Shown: positions 31,268-40,670 of the stretch, one piece after another | How the letters are laid out: each line of letters begins with the position of its first letter | Position numbering within the stretch: position 1 is the first letter of the stretch | Assembly: GCA_016180285.1 (NCBI GenBank) | Contig: JACPBO010000009.1 | Coordinates: 1-52,146 of the forward strand | Direction of reading: 5' to 3' | Source: Candidatus Woesearchaeota archaeon | Lineage (GTDB): Archaea; Nanobdellota; Nanobdellia; Woesearchaeales; JACPBO01 | DNA: 52,146 bases | Translations under genes and position numbers: made by a program | The notes under the pieces: generated by a model | Told to the model about the DNA's origin: nothing | The model's input: the letters and a program-made list of their open reading frames with translations, nothing else | Databases searched by the model: none

Positions 31268-32428
31268 TTATTTGCCCATCAGCCAATCTTTTTCTTCTTC
31301 GTTTAAATCAAGATAATCCGCGATCCTCTCTGCCTCTTTTTTGTTTTTCCTGAATATGACCTGCATATAAGGCAGTGTATCCTTTATGATCTCTTTCTGC
31401 GAAGAATGGGTTTTCAATGCGATCTTTTTTGCTATTTCCTTTCTTTTCATATACTTCATTTTAGCGTGCCACAGCTTGAGGATCCTTGTTGTCTGGCAGT
31501 ATTTTATGAATTCGCTGTTTTTCTGCTTCTTTGAAACAGCAACGCCTGCTCTGCCTCTTAAAACATCTGCTTTGCTCAGCATATCATAAGCATTTGCCAA
31601 GTCTTCAGGATCAGTGTATTCTTTCGGAAGGTTTTCGTCAACCCAAAGGAAGCATTTGTCAATGTCCTCGTCAACATTTTCAAAAGCTGCTACAGCTATA
31701 TTGGCGTCTTTGATCTTGAACACTTTTACAAGCGCATTAAGTATGGATTCCTGCTTGTTTCTCTCTGCAACATCTTCGACATCTTTTCTGATTAATTCTT
31801 TTCTTTCTTCTGCAAGCATCTGGAGATCAGTTATTGCTGCCCTTAAGTCGCCGCCTGCTCTTCTTGCAAGGCTCTTTAAAGCAGGCTCCTCATATTTGAT
31901 GCCTTCTTCAGAGGCTATTTTTTTGAGAACAGTAAAAACATCTAAAATATCTAATGACTTGAATTGAATAAGCTCTGACTTGCTTCTTAATGAGCTGAAC
32001 TTGTTGCCCCATGGATCATTTGAAATCAGAATTATTGGGAAGGTTGTTTTTTCAATCAGCTTTATTATTGCCTGTATTCCGCCCCTGTCCTCATTGCCGC
32101 TTAATCCGTCAATCTCATCAATAAGGATGATTTTGCCTTTTGAGAATAAGCTCATCTGATGCACTGCATTGCCGACTTTAAGGTTGATCTGCTCTTCATT
32201 CCTGAAATCAGAGGCGCTTGTCTCGACAATTTCAAGGCCCAGCTCATTTGCAATCGCATAAGCAGCAGCTGTTTTTCCGCTTCCTGCAGGGCCGTAGATG
32301 ATTGCGGCCCTCTTCTTCTTATTTTTGAAATTAAAGGCAAAGTCCTTCAGCTGCTTTAAAGCTGCATCCTGGCCGTGAACATCTGAAACTTTCTTCGGCA
32401 GATATTTATTCACCCACAAATCTTCCAT
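31268..32428 (-). CDS. rfcL: Replication factor C large subunit
   Basis: A 386-residue clamp-loader AAA+ ATPase. WVNKYLPKKVSDVHGQDAAL is the family start, IYGPAGSGKTAAAYAIA (about 43-59) is Walker A, ILIDEIDGLSG is Walker B, and LISND gives sensor 1. RAGGDLRAAITDLQ near 188-201 is sensor 2. The C-terminal helical collar domain follows. The protein loads PCNA onto primed DNA together with the small subunit, which is not in this window. It is shorter than many archaeal RfcL proteins, lacking a long charged C-terminal tail with a PCNA-binding motif. It is divergent from the gene at 32529. Confidence 0.93.
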   Translation of the reverse strand: MEDLWVNKYLPKKVSDVHGQDAALKQLKDFAFNFKNKKKRAAIIYGPAGSGKTAAAYAIANELGLEIVETSASDFRNEEQINLKVGNAVHQMSLFSKGKIILIDEIDGLSGNEDRGGIQAIIKLIEKTTFPIILISNDPWGNKFSSLRSKSELIQFKSLDILDVFTVLKKIASEEGIKYEEPALKSLARRAGGDLRAAITDLQMLAEERKELIRKDVEDVAERNKQESILNALVKVFKIKDANIAVAAFENVDEDIDKCFLWVDENLPKEYTDPEDLANAYDMLSKADVLRGRAGVAVSKKQKNSEFIKYCQTTRILKLWHAKMKYMKRKEIAKKIALKTHSSQKEIIKDTLPYMQVIFRKNKKEAERIADYLDLNEEEKDWLMGK

Positions 32429-32496
32429 AAGGGAAGTAATGGCTGTTTGTTTATTAAGTTTTTTATAGTGGAATATCTAAAATGCAAAACAATAAA

Positions 32497-32506
32497 GCAT
32501 ATAAAC
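32497..32506 (+). promoter_or_regulatory. TATA-like box before the 32529 gene
   Basis: CATATAAACC lies about 23-32 nt upstream of ATG 32529, in the short divergent region shared with rfcL. Confidence 0.45.
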
Positions 32507-32528
32507 CGCCGGATAATAACAAAGCCTG

Positions 32529-32858
32529 ATGAAAACAATAGATGTCAAATTCAAAAAAATTGAGATCTGCAATTATTCGCCAAGGGAAAATACAATGGAC
32601 ATCAAGATAACAGTAGACAATAACGGTCAGGAGAAGCAGTTTTTGAAAAAGGACAAAATAGGCAATCCGGGTGATCTTGCGCTTTACATCCTGTCGCATA
32701 TAAAGAAGTCGATCAAGGAGAAGAGCCTTGACAGCGAGGAAGGGCCTCTTGGAGGAATAGTTGTTGTAAGGCTGAATGACGAGGAGATCATAGACAAGAT
32801 GACTAAATTCTTATCGGGAGTAAAAGACAGGATAAACCACATATTTCAGGATGGCTGA
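32529..32858 (+). CDS. Small hypothetical protein upstream of ValRS
   Basis: A 109-residue protein, not assigned. It starts beta-rich (KTIDVKFKKIEICNYSPRENTMDIKITVDNN), then has a helix (GDLALYILSHIKKSIKEKS), a GPLGGIVVVRLNDEE strand, and a final helix (KMTKFLSGVKDRINHIFQDG). The compact alpha/beta order and lack of low complexity suggest a real folded protein. It precedes the valyl-tRNA synthetase gene by about 90 nt on the same strand. Confidence 0.7.
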   Translation: MKTIDVKFKKIEICNYSPRENTMDIKITVDNNGQEKQFLKKDKIGNPGDLALYILSHIKKSIKEKSLDSEEGPLGGIVVVRLNDEEIIDKMTKFLSGVKDRINHIFQDG

Positions 32859-32951
32859 GAAGATAAACGGATTGGCTATGAATTTTTGAATTTCAGATAA
32901 TTTCCTGTTTTTTTCAAAATCTTTAAAAACAGCAGATTAAATTCTATTGTT

Positions 32952-35375
32952 ATGGAACTGCCGCAGAACTATAGCTTCAAGGAAGCTGAAAAGAAGTGGA
33001 ATGAGCACTGGGAGAAAGAAGGCATTTACAAGTTTGACCCAGATGATGAAAAGAGAGAGATCTATTCAATTGACACTCCGCCTCCTACAGTCAGCGGCAA
33101 GATGCATTTAGGGCATGCTTTCAGTTATTCCCAGCAGGATTTTGTTGCAAGATTCCAGAGAATGCTTGGAAAGAATATTTTCTATCCTTTCGGAACAGAT
33201 GACAATGGGCTGGCAACTGAAAGGCTGATTGAAAGCTTAAAAAATGTAAAAGCATCGCAGATGGACAGGAAGGCATTTGCAAAGATTTGCCTTGAAACAT
33301 TGGAGAAGGAGCTTAGGCCAGCGTATATTTCAGACTGGAAAAGAATGGGCATGAGCTGCGACTGGAGCATCTATTATACTACAATAAACGAACACTGCAA
33401 AAGAATCTCACAGCGGTCTTTTGTTGAGCTTTATAGAATGGGTCGCATCTATAGGAAAAGAGCCCCTTTTGTTTGGTGCCCTGAATGCCAGACAGCAATT
33501 GCGCAAGTTGAAATGAAAGACAGCGAAAGAGAAAGCAAAATGGTTTACATGAAGTTTGACACAAACAAAAATGCGCAGATTATTATTGCAACTACAAGGC
33601 CAGAGCTATTGCCGGCATGCGTCGCTATACACATACATCCTGATGACAAAAGATACAAGCACCTGATCGGGGCAAAAGTAAAAGTACCCTTTTCTGGCAG
33701 GGAAGTAGCAATAACTACGAACAAAGATGTTGACATGGAGTTTGGCTCAGGAATTGTATATCATTGCACATACGGCGACATGGATGACGTTAAATGGCTT
33801 GATGAGCTGAAAATCCCCCCGATTGAAATCCTCAACAAAGACGGAACCTTGAATGAGAAAGCCGGCCGCTTTAAGGGGCTTCACGTAAAAAAAGCAAGAG
33901 ATGCTGTTATAAAGGCGCTGGAAGAAGAAGGAAGAATCGCAAAAATAGAGCCGATAAGGCATGTTGTAAATGTTCATGAAAGATGCGGCACAGATATCGA
34001 AATTCTTAATACAGACCAGTGGTACATAAAATATCTTGACCTGAAAGAAGATTTTATCGGCTACGGAAAAAAGATGGCGTGGCATCCTGAGCATATGCGT
34101 GTAAGATATGACAACTGGATCAATGGCCTGAAATGGGACTGGAACATCTCAAGGCAGAGGCATTTTGGAGTGCCAATCCCTGTCTGGTACTGCAAGAAAT
34201 GCAGCGAGATTATTGCTGCAGATGAAAGCCAATTGCCTGTTGATCCCCTAGTTGACAATCCGTTAAAAAAGTGCAAATGCGGCTCAAATGAGTTTATTGG
34301 CGAGAAAGATGTCCTTGATACATGGGCAACATCATCATTGACGCCAGACATAGCAACAGAGCTTTTTGACAAAAAAATTCAGAAAAAACTGCATCCAATG
34401 AGCTTGAGGCCGCAGGCGCATGACATAATCACATTCTGGCTTTTTAACACAGTTGTAAAGAGCTATTTCCATCATAAGAACATTCCATGGCAAGATATAA
34501 TGATTTCCGGATTCGTGCTTGATCCGCACGGCAAGAAGATGTCAAAAAGCAAGGGAAATGTTGTGGAGCCGCAGTCTGTTGTTGATAAGTATGGCGCTGA
34601 CTGCCTTAGGTTCTGGGCAGCAGGCTCTAAATTAGGAGAGGATCTTCCTTACCAGGAAAAAGATTTAGTTACAGGCCAGAAATTCATAATAAAATTATGG
34701 AATGCATCAAAATTCTGCTTTATTCATCTGGAGAAATATGAGAAAGGCAAAAATATAAAATTGGAGATGATTGACAGGTGGCTGCTGTCTAAATTAAACA
34801 GGATCATAAAAAATGCCACACACTCATTCAATGAGTATGAATATTCAAAAACAAAAGCTGAAACAGAAAACTTCTTCTGGCATGTTTTCTGCGATTATTA
34901 CCTCGAGATTGTAAAGGACAGGCTGTACAATTCAGGAAACTATTCTGAAGAGGCTGTTGAGTCTGGAAGGTATGCTTTATACGCTTCTTTGCTGGCAATA
35001 TTGAAGCTGATGGCGCCAATAATGCCGTTCATTACAGAGGAAGTCTTTCAGCTGTATTTCGCAAAAAAAGAGAAAGAAAAAAGCATACACATTTCAGAAT
35101 GGCCCAAGTTTGATGAAAAATCAGTTGATGAAAATGCTGAAAAAATCGGTGAATTAGCCTGTTATGCTGTTGAGGCTGCAAGGCAGGCAAAATCCGAGAA
35201 GAAGATCTCATTGAAAGAGCCGGTTAAGAAGATGGTCTTAAGAGGGAAGGTTTCAAAAGAAGATTTCAAAAAGGTTGAGAAAGACATAATTGCCACAACA
35301 AAGGCCCAGGAAATAATTTATGAAGAATTGAAGAAGGATTCCAAGGCGGATTTTGAGAATGTGATTGAATTATAG
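32952..35375 (+). CDS. valS: Valyl-tRNA synthetase
   Basis: An 807-residue class I synthetase. The HIGH motif is HLGH in PPTVSGKMHLGHAFSYSQ (about 54-57), and the KMSKS loop is KKMSKSKGN at about 526-534. The editing CP1 domain carries TTRPELLPACVAIHIHPDD. VWCPECQTAIAQ and CKKCSEII/CKCGSNEF offer zinc-type ligands. The anticodon-binding helical domain begins near DRWLLSKLNRIIK. Length is normal for archaeal ValRS, without the long C-terminal coiled coil of bacterial enzymes. Confidence 0.96.
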   Translation: MELPQNYSFKEAEKKWNEHWEKEGIYKFDPDDEKREIYSIDTPPPTVSGKMHLGHAFSYSQQDFVARFQRMLGKNIFYPFGTDDNGLATERLIESLKNVKASQMDRKAFAKICLETLEKELRPAYISDWKRMGMSCDWSIYYTTINEHCKRISQRSFVELYRMGRIYRKRAPFVWCPECQTAIAQVEMKDSERESKMVYMKFDTNKNAQIIIATTRPELLPACVAIHIHPDDKRYKHLIGAKVKVPFSGREVAITTNKDVDMEFGSGIVYHCTYGDMDDVKWLDELKIPPIEILNKDGTLNEKAGRFKGLHVKKARDAVIKALEEEGRIAKIEPIRHVVNVHERCGTDIEILNTDQWYIKYLDLKEDFIGYGKKMAWHPEHMRVRYDNWINGLKWDWNISRQRHFGVPIPVWYCKKCSEIIAADESQLPVDPLVDNPLKKCKCGSNEFIGEKDVLDTWATSSLTPDIATELFDKKIQKKLHPMSLRPQAHDIITFWLFNTVVKSYFHHKNIPWQDIMISGFVLDPHGKKMSKSKGNVVEPQSVVDKYGADCLRFWAAGSKLGEDLPYQEKDLVTGQKFIIKLWNASKFCFIHLEKYEKGKNIKLEMIDRWLLSKLNRIIKNATHSFNEYEYSKTKAETENFFWHVFCDYYLEIVKDRLYNSGNYSEEAVESGRYALYASLLAILKLMAPIMPFITEEVFQLYFAKKEKEKSIHISEWPKFDEKSVDENAEKIGELACYAVEAARQAKSEKKISLKEPVKKMVLRGKVSKEDFKKVEKDIIATTKAQEIIYEELKKDSKADFENVIEL

Positions 35376-35460
35376 GTGGTTTGGATTTTTACCCTGCTTT
35401 CTGTGATAGCTTATGCATTCGCAGCAGATCCCGTGCATTCTTTCTTGTTAACAAAATCTA

Positions 35461-36864
35461 TCATATCTTCTTCCACCTTACGCCTTCAGGAGTGTCCATC
35501 AGTTGAATTCCCTTTTTGAGAAGTTCCGCCCTTATTCTGTCTGCTTCTGCCCAGTTCTTGTTTTTTCTTGCAGTTTCCCTTTCATCTATCAGTTTTTTAA
35601 CTGCAGAAGGCAGCGCTTCCTCTTTTTCTTCCATGATTCCCAGAACTTTGTCAGCTGAAAAAATGAAATCAAGGGCATCTTTTGCATCTTTTTCGCTTAT
35701 TTCCCTGTTTGCCAGCAAAATATTTATCTCTCTCATGAAATCAAAAAGAGAAGCCAATGCAACTGAAATGTTCAAGTCATCGTCCATTGCAGACTCGAAC
35801 TCTGTTTTCGCTCTTTTTATCAGATTCTTTGCCTTTTTGCTACTTTCTTTTTTTACCTCTTTATGATCTTTTAAGCTCAAAACAAAATCCCTGAATTTTT
35901 CAACTGTTGATTCTGCTGCCTTTAATTCGTCAAATGTAAAATTAAGCTGCTGCCTGTAATGATTGGAAATGAGCAAATACCTTATTGCCTTCGGCTTATA
36001 GCCTTTGCTTATGACATCTCTCAAAGTGTAGAAATTCCCCAATGATTTTGACATCTTTTTTCCTTCTACAAGAAGCCACTCATTATGGAGCCAGTAATTC
36101 ACGAATTTTTTTCCTGTTGAACCTTCGCTCTGCGCGATCTCATTCTGGTGATGGGGGAAGACAAGATCAATGCCGCCGGTATGGATATCAAAAGTTTTTC
36201 CCAAATATTTCATTGACATTGCCGAGCATTCCAGATGCCAGCCCGGCCTTCCTTTTCCAAGCTCTGTCTGCCAGTAAACATTTCCGTCATGCTCGTCCCA
36301 TGCTTTCCACAGGACAAAATCAGATGCCTCTTCTTTTGCATATTCATCCTGCTTGACTCTTGCTCCGGCTTTTAATTCCTCCACCTTGATATGCGCAAAC
36401 TTTCCGTAATCCTTGAATGTTGAAATGTCATAATAGACTGATCCGTCTTCGCCTTTGTAAGCATGGCCTTTTTTCAGCAATGCCTTGACTAGCTCAACCA
36501 TTTCCCTTATGTGCTTTGTGGCTTCAGGATAGTATTCTGCCTTTTCAATGTTTAATGTTTCGAGATCTTCAAAAAATATTTTCTTGTATTTTACTGTGAA
36601 TTCGTCCAATGTTGTGCCTTCTTTCTGGCTGCCCTTTATTGTTTTATCATCAACGTCTGTGAAATTCATTACCTGCTTTACTCTGAAGCCTTTGTACTCA
36701 AAATACCTTCTTAATATGTCTGCGGTAAGAAAAGCCCTGAAATTTCCGATATGGCCGTAATCATAGACGGTCAAACCGCAACTATAAATTCCAACTTCTT
36801 TCTTGCTTATGGGCCTGAATATCTCTTTTTTCCTTGTTGATGTGTTGAAAAGCTTCAATGGCAT
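35461..36864 (-). CDS. cysS: Cysteinyl-tRNA synthetase
   Basis: The 467 residues show class I CysRS features. YSCGLTVYDYGHIGNFRAFL holds the zinc Cys and the HIGN form of the HIGH motif. GWHLECSAMS supplies the second zinc ligand. FPHHQNEIAQSEG follows with His ligands, and KKMSKSLGNFYTL is the KMSKS loop near 267-279. It charges tRNA-Cys directly, so this organism need not rely on the SepRS route. The GNAT gene upstream overlaps its start by 10 nt. This supports the idea that Cys-tRNA levels could be read by the poly-Cys leader at 41093. Confidence 0.96.
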   Translation of the reverse strand: MPLKLFNTSTRKKEIFRPISKKEVGIYSCGLTVYDYGHIGNFRAFLTADILRRYFEYKGFRVKQVMNFTDVDDKTIKGSQKEGTTLDEFTVKYKKIFFEDLETLNIEKAEYYPEATKHIREMVELVKALLKKGHAYKGEDGSVYYDISTFKDYGKFAHIKVEELKAGARVKQDEYAKEEASDFVLWKAWDEHDGNVYWQTELGKGRPGWHLECSAMSMKYLGKTFDIHTGGIDLVFPHHQNEIAQSEGSTGKKFVNYWLHNEWLLVEGKKMSKSLGNFYTLRDVISKGYKPKAIRYLLISNHYRQQLNFTFDELKAAESTVEKFRDFVLSLKDHKEVKKESSKKAKNLIKRAKTEFESAMDDDLNISVALASLFDFMREINILLANREISEKDAKDALDFIFSADKVLGIMEEKEEALPSAVKKLIDERETARKNKNWAEADRIRAELLKKGIQLMDTPEGVRWKKI

Positions 36865-37403
36865 TTTAACCAGTCCTTCCTGAGTATGCTGTGGATATAA
36901 TAATCATGGTACTTTCCTCCTACAAAAATATCTTCCTTTAATAAAGCTTCCTCTTTGCAGCCAACTTTTTCAATAACTTTTTTTGATGCCTTGTTTTCTT
37001 TTGCGCAATTTATGCAGATTTTGTGGAATTTTATCTTTCTGAAACCAAGATCCAGCAACAGCTTTACCGCTTCTGTTGTGTAACCCTTATTTCTAAAATG
37101 TTTTCCAATAACATAGCCTATTTCCGTATTATTATTTATCTTATTTATTCTAACAAAAGAAACAGTGCCCATTAATTCTTTTGTTTCCTTGCTGATTATT
37201 CCAAAAACAATTTCACTTCTATTTTTTCTTCTTGCGCTCGTTCTTTTCATGAATGCCAGAGCATCTTTTAACCTGTAAGGATAGGGTACACGGGTAAATC
37301 TGTGGATTGATCTGTCATGGCACAGCTTAACCAGCTGTTTTGCATCTGATTTTTTTAATGGCCTTAAATAAATCCTCTTCCCCATCATTTTTTTAGGCAG
37401 CAT
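36855..37403 (-). CDS. GNAT acetyltransferase, RimJ/RimL-like
   Basis: From ATG 37403 the protein has about 182 residues. KRIYLRPLKKSDAKQLVKL is the usual RimJ/L start. NTEIGYVIGKHFRNKGYTTEAVKLLLDLGFRKI holds the acetyl-CoA pyrophosphate-binding motif (R/Q-x2-G-x-[GA]-like: FRNKGYTTEA). NKASKKVIEKVGCKEEALLKED is the conserved C-terminal NxxSxxxxEKxGF element. The longer frame from 37442 runs deep into fibrillarin; the start at 37403 overlaps it by 11 nt, and 37388 would remove the overlap. It lies between fibrillarin and cysS in a minus-strand run. Acceptor (ribosomal protein N-terminus or metabolite) unknown. Confidence 0.88.
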   Translation of the reverse strand: MLPKKMMGKRIYLRPLKKSDAKQLVKLCHDRSIHRFTRVPYPYRLKDALAFMKRTSARRKNRSEIVFGIISKETKELMGTVSFVRINKINNNTEIGYVIGKHFRNKGYTTEAVKLLLDLGFRKIKFHKICINCAKENKASKKVIEKVGCKEEALLKEDIFVGGKYHDYYIHSILRKDWLKCH

Positions 37404-38070
37404 TTTTCTTCTTGCAGACAAACATACAATGATCTCTCTCAAACGGATCTAGAACCCGGTAATCAACAACAATTAGGCTGTTTTCAAGCTCCCTTCTGAC
37501 AGCAGAGAATATTTCTTTCGGGCTTCTTGTCACGTCAATTGACCTGGATTTCACAGCTATTATAGCATATCCCGTGCTTTTCAGAAACAGATTAATGTTT
37601 TTCAGGAATATCTCTACCTGGTTTTTCTGGGCAACATCCTGGTAGATGATGTCCGCTGACGGAATAAAAGAATAATATTCTTCCGGCTTGTTTGCATCTG
37701 CCAATAACGGAATTATGTTTTTTCTCTGCTCCACCAAAAACATCAGGTCCCGCATTACCCTTGGAGCAAAGTCTATTGCAAAAATCATTCCTTTGCTGCA
37801 GATATCAGAAACATGCGAAACAGTTGTTCCGGTTGCGCTGCCAAGGTAGAGGACTTTTGAATCTTCCTTGAAGCCGAGCTGGTCAATGCCCTTGACCAAT
37901 GCAGCAGCCAGCTTGCTCCTTCTTATATCCCATTCCCTGTATTCAATATCGTTTTCTGCAACAAGCCTTTCGCCATAAACCTGCTTTCCCGGGGTGAGAT
38001 TTTTAGTGTAGAATGTTTTTCTGTTATCTGTTTCTTCAAAAAATATTCCCGGGAATTTTGTTGGTTTCAT
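37393..38070 (-). CDS. flpA: Fibrillarin, rRNA/tRNA 2'-O-methyltransferase
   Basis: The 225 residues match archaeal fibrillarin: NLTPGKQVYGERLV and EYREWDIRRSKLAAALVKG, then SAM motif I VLYLGSATGTTVSHVSDI (about 69-86). FAIDFAPRVMRDLMFL and ADIIYQDVAQKNQVEIF follow, with the end at DRDHCMFVCKKK-like DPFERDHCMFVCKKKN. It is the catalytic subunit of box C/D RNPs, methylating ribose positions selected by guide RNAs. Its start overlaps the Nop5 stop by 4 nt, the standard archaeal operon. No guide RNA was identified in the window. Confidence 0.95.
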   Translation of the reverse strand: MKPTKFPGIFFEETDNRKTFYTKNLTPGKQVYGERLVAENDIEYREWDIRRSKLAAALVKGIDQLGFKEDSKVLYLGSATGTTVSHVSDICSKGMIFAIDFAPRVMRDLMFLVEQRKNIIPLLADANKPEEYYSFIPSADIIYQDVAQKNQVEIFLKNINLFLKSTGYAIIAVKSRSIDVTRSPKEIFSAVRRELENSLIVVDYRVLDPFERDHCMFVCKKKNAA

Positions 38071-39059
38071 TTAAACTTCTCCTCCAACTCTTTCCTTAAT
38101 TTGTCTCCCATAAACTTCCCTTTGAAGTAATCAAGCTTTGCTGCCAATGAGATCTTGTCAGCCAATGCCCTTGCTATTTTGCCGTGCATTGATCTCCTGC
38201 CTTTTGCAATCAAAGGATGCTCGTGCAATACCCCATATTTCGGAGGCAGCGCTTTCTTGTTTCTCAAATGCCTGAACAATGCCTTTTCAGCCCCCAATAA
38301 CTGCAATGTGGAAGAAGGCATTTCAGCAAGCCTCTGCAGAGAGCCTGCATGCCCGACTAACTGCGCTCCGATAAATGAGCCAGCTATTTCTGTGACATTA
38401 GGCATTGCCTTTTTCATTATCTTTTCAAGGTATTCTTCTTGCTTGTTTTTCAAGTCATAAATATTTTCAAGCTCTTTTGCCAGATTAAACATGGCATCCA
38501 GATCCTCTTTCTCAAAATCAGCCCCCATTGTTATTTTGACTTTTATTTCGCCCAGCAGCTCTTTTTTATTTTTCTTTAAGATAGCTTCAATGAATTTCTG
38601 GTGGTCCTCAACTGAGCGCGAGAATTCAGGAGCATGCAGCTCATACCATTCCCTTAACCTTTTCACCAAAGTGCTTATTGCCTTTTCAATCTCTGAAATG
38701 CTGCTTACTGCCTGGATTATGAGGAGATCGCTTGTCACAGAATCTTTTATTTTTTCTTTCGTTTTATTGATGCAGGTCTCCCTTATCTTCTCAAAATAAT
38801 TGTTTTTCATTAAAAATTCCGATACTGCCTCTAATTTTCTGATGTCCTGCGTCAGAATAACGTTGGGCATCTTTTCTTTTTTTAATCCAAGAAAGAATAT
38901 CTTGTTTTTAGAATATTTTTTAATTAAGCTTTTTTCTTCATCCCGCCATTCATTAAAGTCGATATTTTTAATGTCATTGAACTCCAGCTTATCAATTAGC
39001 CTGAAGCTCTGGTCAAATGCAAATGTTCCGATGCAGCTTGTGTAAATGATGGTTTCCAT
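38067..39059 (-). CDS. nop5: Nop5 (Nop56/58) core protein of box C/D RNP
   Basis: Starting at ATG 39059 (METIIYTSCIGTFAFD) the protein has 330 residues. The more upstream frame adds an unrelated hydrophobic stretch and is rejected. The NOP domain is complete: IGAQLVGHAGSLQRLAEMPS, LQLLGAEKALFRHL, PKYGVLHEHPLIAKG, RGKIARALADKISLAAKLDYF-like HGKIARALADKIS. Nop5 dimerises through its coiled coil and bridges L7Ae-bound guide RNA with fibrillarin, encoded directly downstream. Confidence 0.94.
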   Translation of the reverse strand: METIIYTSCIGTFAFDQSFRLIDKLEFNDIKNIDFNEWRDEEKSLIKKYSKNKIFFLGLKKEKMPNVILTQDIRKLEAVSEFLMKNNYFEKIRETCINKTKEKIKDSVTSDLLIIQAVSSISEIEKAISTLVKRLREWYELHAPEFSRSVEDHQKFIEAILKKNKKELLGEIKVKITMGADFEKEDLDAMFNLAKELENIYDLKNKQEEYLEKIMKKAMPNVTEIAGSFIGAQLVGHAGSLQRLAEMPSSTLQLLGAEKALFRHLRNKKALPPKYGVLHEHPLIAKGRRSMHGKIARALADKISLAAKLDYFKGKFMGDKLRKELEEKFK

Positions 39060-39182
39060 ATTGCTCTGGAATAGAGGCTTGTTTTTAAATATTGTCATTA
39101 AAATTTGGAAAAAGCTTATACGGAACATAAAAGCCCTAGCCACCCGAAAATTTTATAAATGCCCGCTGTACTTTATCATAAA

Positions 39183-40541
39183 ATGTCTTTTCCTATAACA
39201 GAAGGGCTTACAGAAGGTATAGAACCCGCGCTAGGACAACTTGCACGCCCTTGCACTATTGATAGAATTCTAGCAACGCCGCCATTAAAGGATAGAATGT
39301 GGAAGAGAAGCCTAAACCAAAAATTTGATTTGAATGAAGAAAAACAAAAAGATGAAGAAAAAGTTATAGAAGAAAAAAGAATGGAGTACGCTAGACTTTC
39401 TCTGCCAGGAATTGTTAAAAGAGTTGTAGAATTTGACCCAACTTCTTCTGAGAGCATTAAACACATTTGCGGTAATGATTATTCTAACTTTGTAGTGGCC
39501 CAATTTAAGTTTAAATATTTAGTTTCTGTTTTAGAAGGGCTAAGAGAATTAGGTTCTAGCGCGCCTAACTCGGCAAGAAGAGGTCTTTTCAGCAGAGAAA
39601 GAAGAAATACATTCTTAGAAGGCTTTAAATCTAATTTTGATTTCAAACAAGTAGCTTATGACGCAGTTTTTAGCCGGTTATCTGCAAGAAAATTTGCAAA
39701 AGATTACGCTAGTGAATCTGCAAGAGGAATAGAAGAAAGAGCTATGGAGATGAGCCCAGAATTTATAAAAAGAGTTTTATCTATGAAGGATACCACATTA
39801 GAAAAAGTAGTGAGAAGTGAATTAAAAAGAAAAAAGTATGCTCATAAAGGAGAAGAATTTTATCAATACTTTCAAAAATTCCCTGATTCTTACATTATCC
39901 CTTCTTTTGGGTTTTTTGAGAGTATAAGAGACATACTGACACAACTTGATGGAGTCTATCTTGTTCACAAATTCTTGTCAAGTGGATTAGGAGCAGAAAG
40001 AGAAAGATTAAATGAAAAAGCTAATCCTTATGTAATACTTATAGAAATTTCTACTCCAGCAGCAAAGTACAAATTAGTTAAGAAATTTAATTTTTTTGAT
40101 GAGGAAACAATTATTGAGGCGGATGTAGATAGTTTGCCTTATGAACAATTTTGCACGAAAATGTCAAAGCAAGGAAAGCATGTTAATCATTATAATATCC
40201 ATTATGATAAAAACGGTAAAAAGATATCACCTAATGCTGTGGTTACAGAGTATGTTTATGAAAGATTAAAAAAAGCAGGTTTAAGGATAGATCATCCTAA
40301 CACGGAGGGTAGTGTCCTTAGTATGCACATAAAGGGAAGGGTACCTAGCTATTTATATTATAGTTCTGGAAGTGATAATGCAGGTTTTTTCTATGCAACA
40401 TATGGAAATAGGCTTAGCAGAAAAAATTTAGCATATGCTTTACATCAATTTGCAATTGTAATGCCTGTGCTTGGAGAAGCGTTAGACAAACATAAAAGCC
40501 TGCTGAAGAGAGCAGCAGTAAAACAGATGGAAGCTAAGTAA
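39183..40541 (+). CDS. Hypothetical protein of about 452 residues
   Basis: No family recognised. The start at ATG 39183 is preferred over ATG 39159 because the TATA-like box TTTTATAAA at 39151-39159 overlaps the earlier ATG and would give a transcript starting near 39180. The first 80 residues contain a charged helix (NEEKQKDEEKVIEEKRMEYA). The middle is helical with many Arg/Lys (SARRGLFSRERRNTFLEG). The C-terminal ~170 residues look more globular, with YVILIEISTPAAKYKLVKKFNFF and LSMHIKGRVPSYLYYSSGSDNAGFFYATYG. Codon use is AT-rich compared with the nop5/fibrillarin genes nearby, so it may be an insertion. Confidence 0.6.
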   Translation: MSFPITEGLTEGIEPALGQLARPCTIDRILATPPLKDRMWKRSLNQKFDLNEEKQKDEEKVIEEKRMEYARLSLPGIVKRVVEFDPTSSESIKHICGNDYSNFVVAQFKFKYLVSVLEGLRELGSSAPNSARRGLFSRERRNTFLEGFKSNFDFKQVAYDAVFSRLSARKFAKDYASESARGIEERAMEMSPEFIKRVLSMKDTTLEKVVRSELKRKKYAHKGEEFYQYFQKFPDSYIIPSFGFFESIRDILTQLDGVYLVHKFLSSGLGAERERLNEKANPYVILIEISTPAAKYKLVKKFNFFDEETIIEADVDSLPYEQFCTKMSKQGKHVNHYNIHYDKNGKKISPNAVVTEYVYERLKKAGLRIDHPNTEGSVLSMHIKGRVPSYLYYSSGSDNAGFFYATYGNRLSRKNLAYALHQFAIVMPVLGEALDKHKSLLKRAAVKQMEAK

Positions 40542-40670
40542 GGATATTAAATTTTAGCCATCAGAACGGATTCTTAAATTGAGGATGTTAAAAAATAAAT
40601 CTTACAAAAGAGCAGATAAATGCTGGTCAAAATCAAAAACTATAAAAACAACATAAAATAAATAATTGCC

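Noticed and set aside
36864-37442. Longer GNAT start at 37442
   Set aside because: The extra 13 residues are out-of-frame fibrillarin sequence. The RimJ/L-like start KRIYLRPL begins after 37403.
39060-39143. Upstream extension of nop5
   Set aside because: It adds a hydrophobic stretch absent from Nop5 proteins. The METIIYTSCIG start fits the family.
40542-40670. Possible small gene before cutA
   Set aside because: Stop-rich in all frames; only A/T-rich promoter-like sequence is present.
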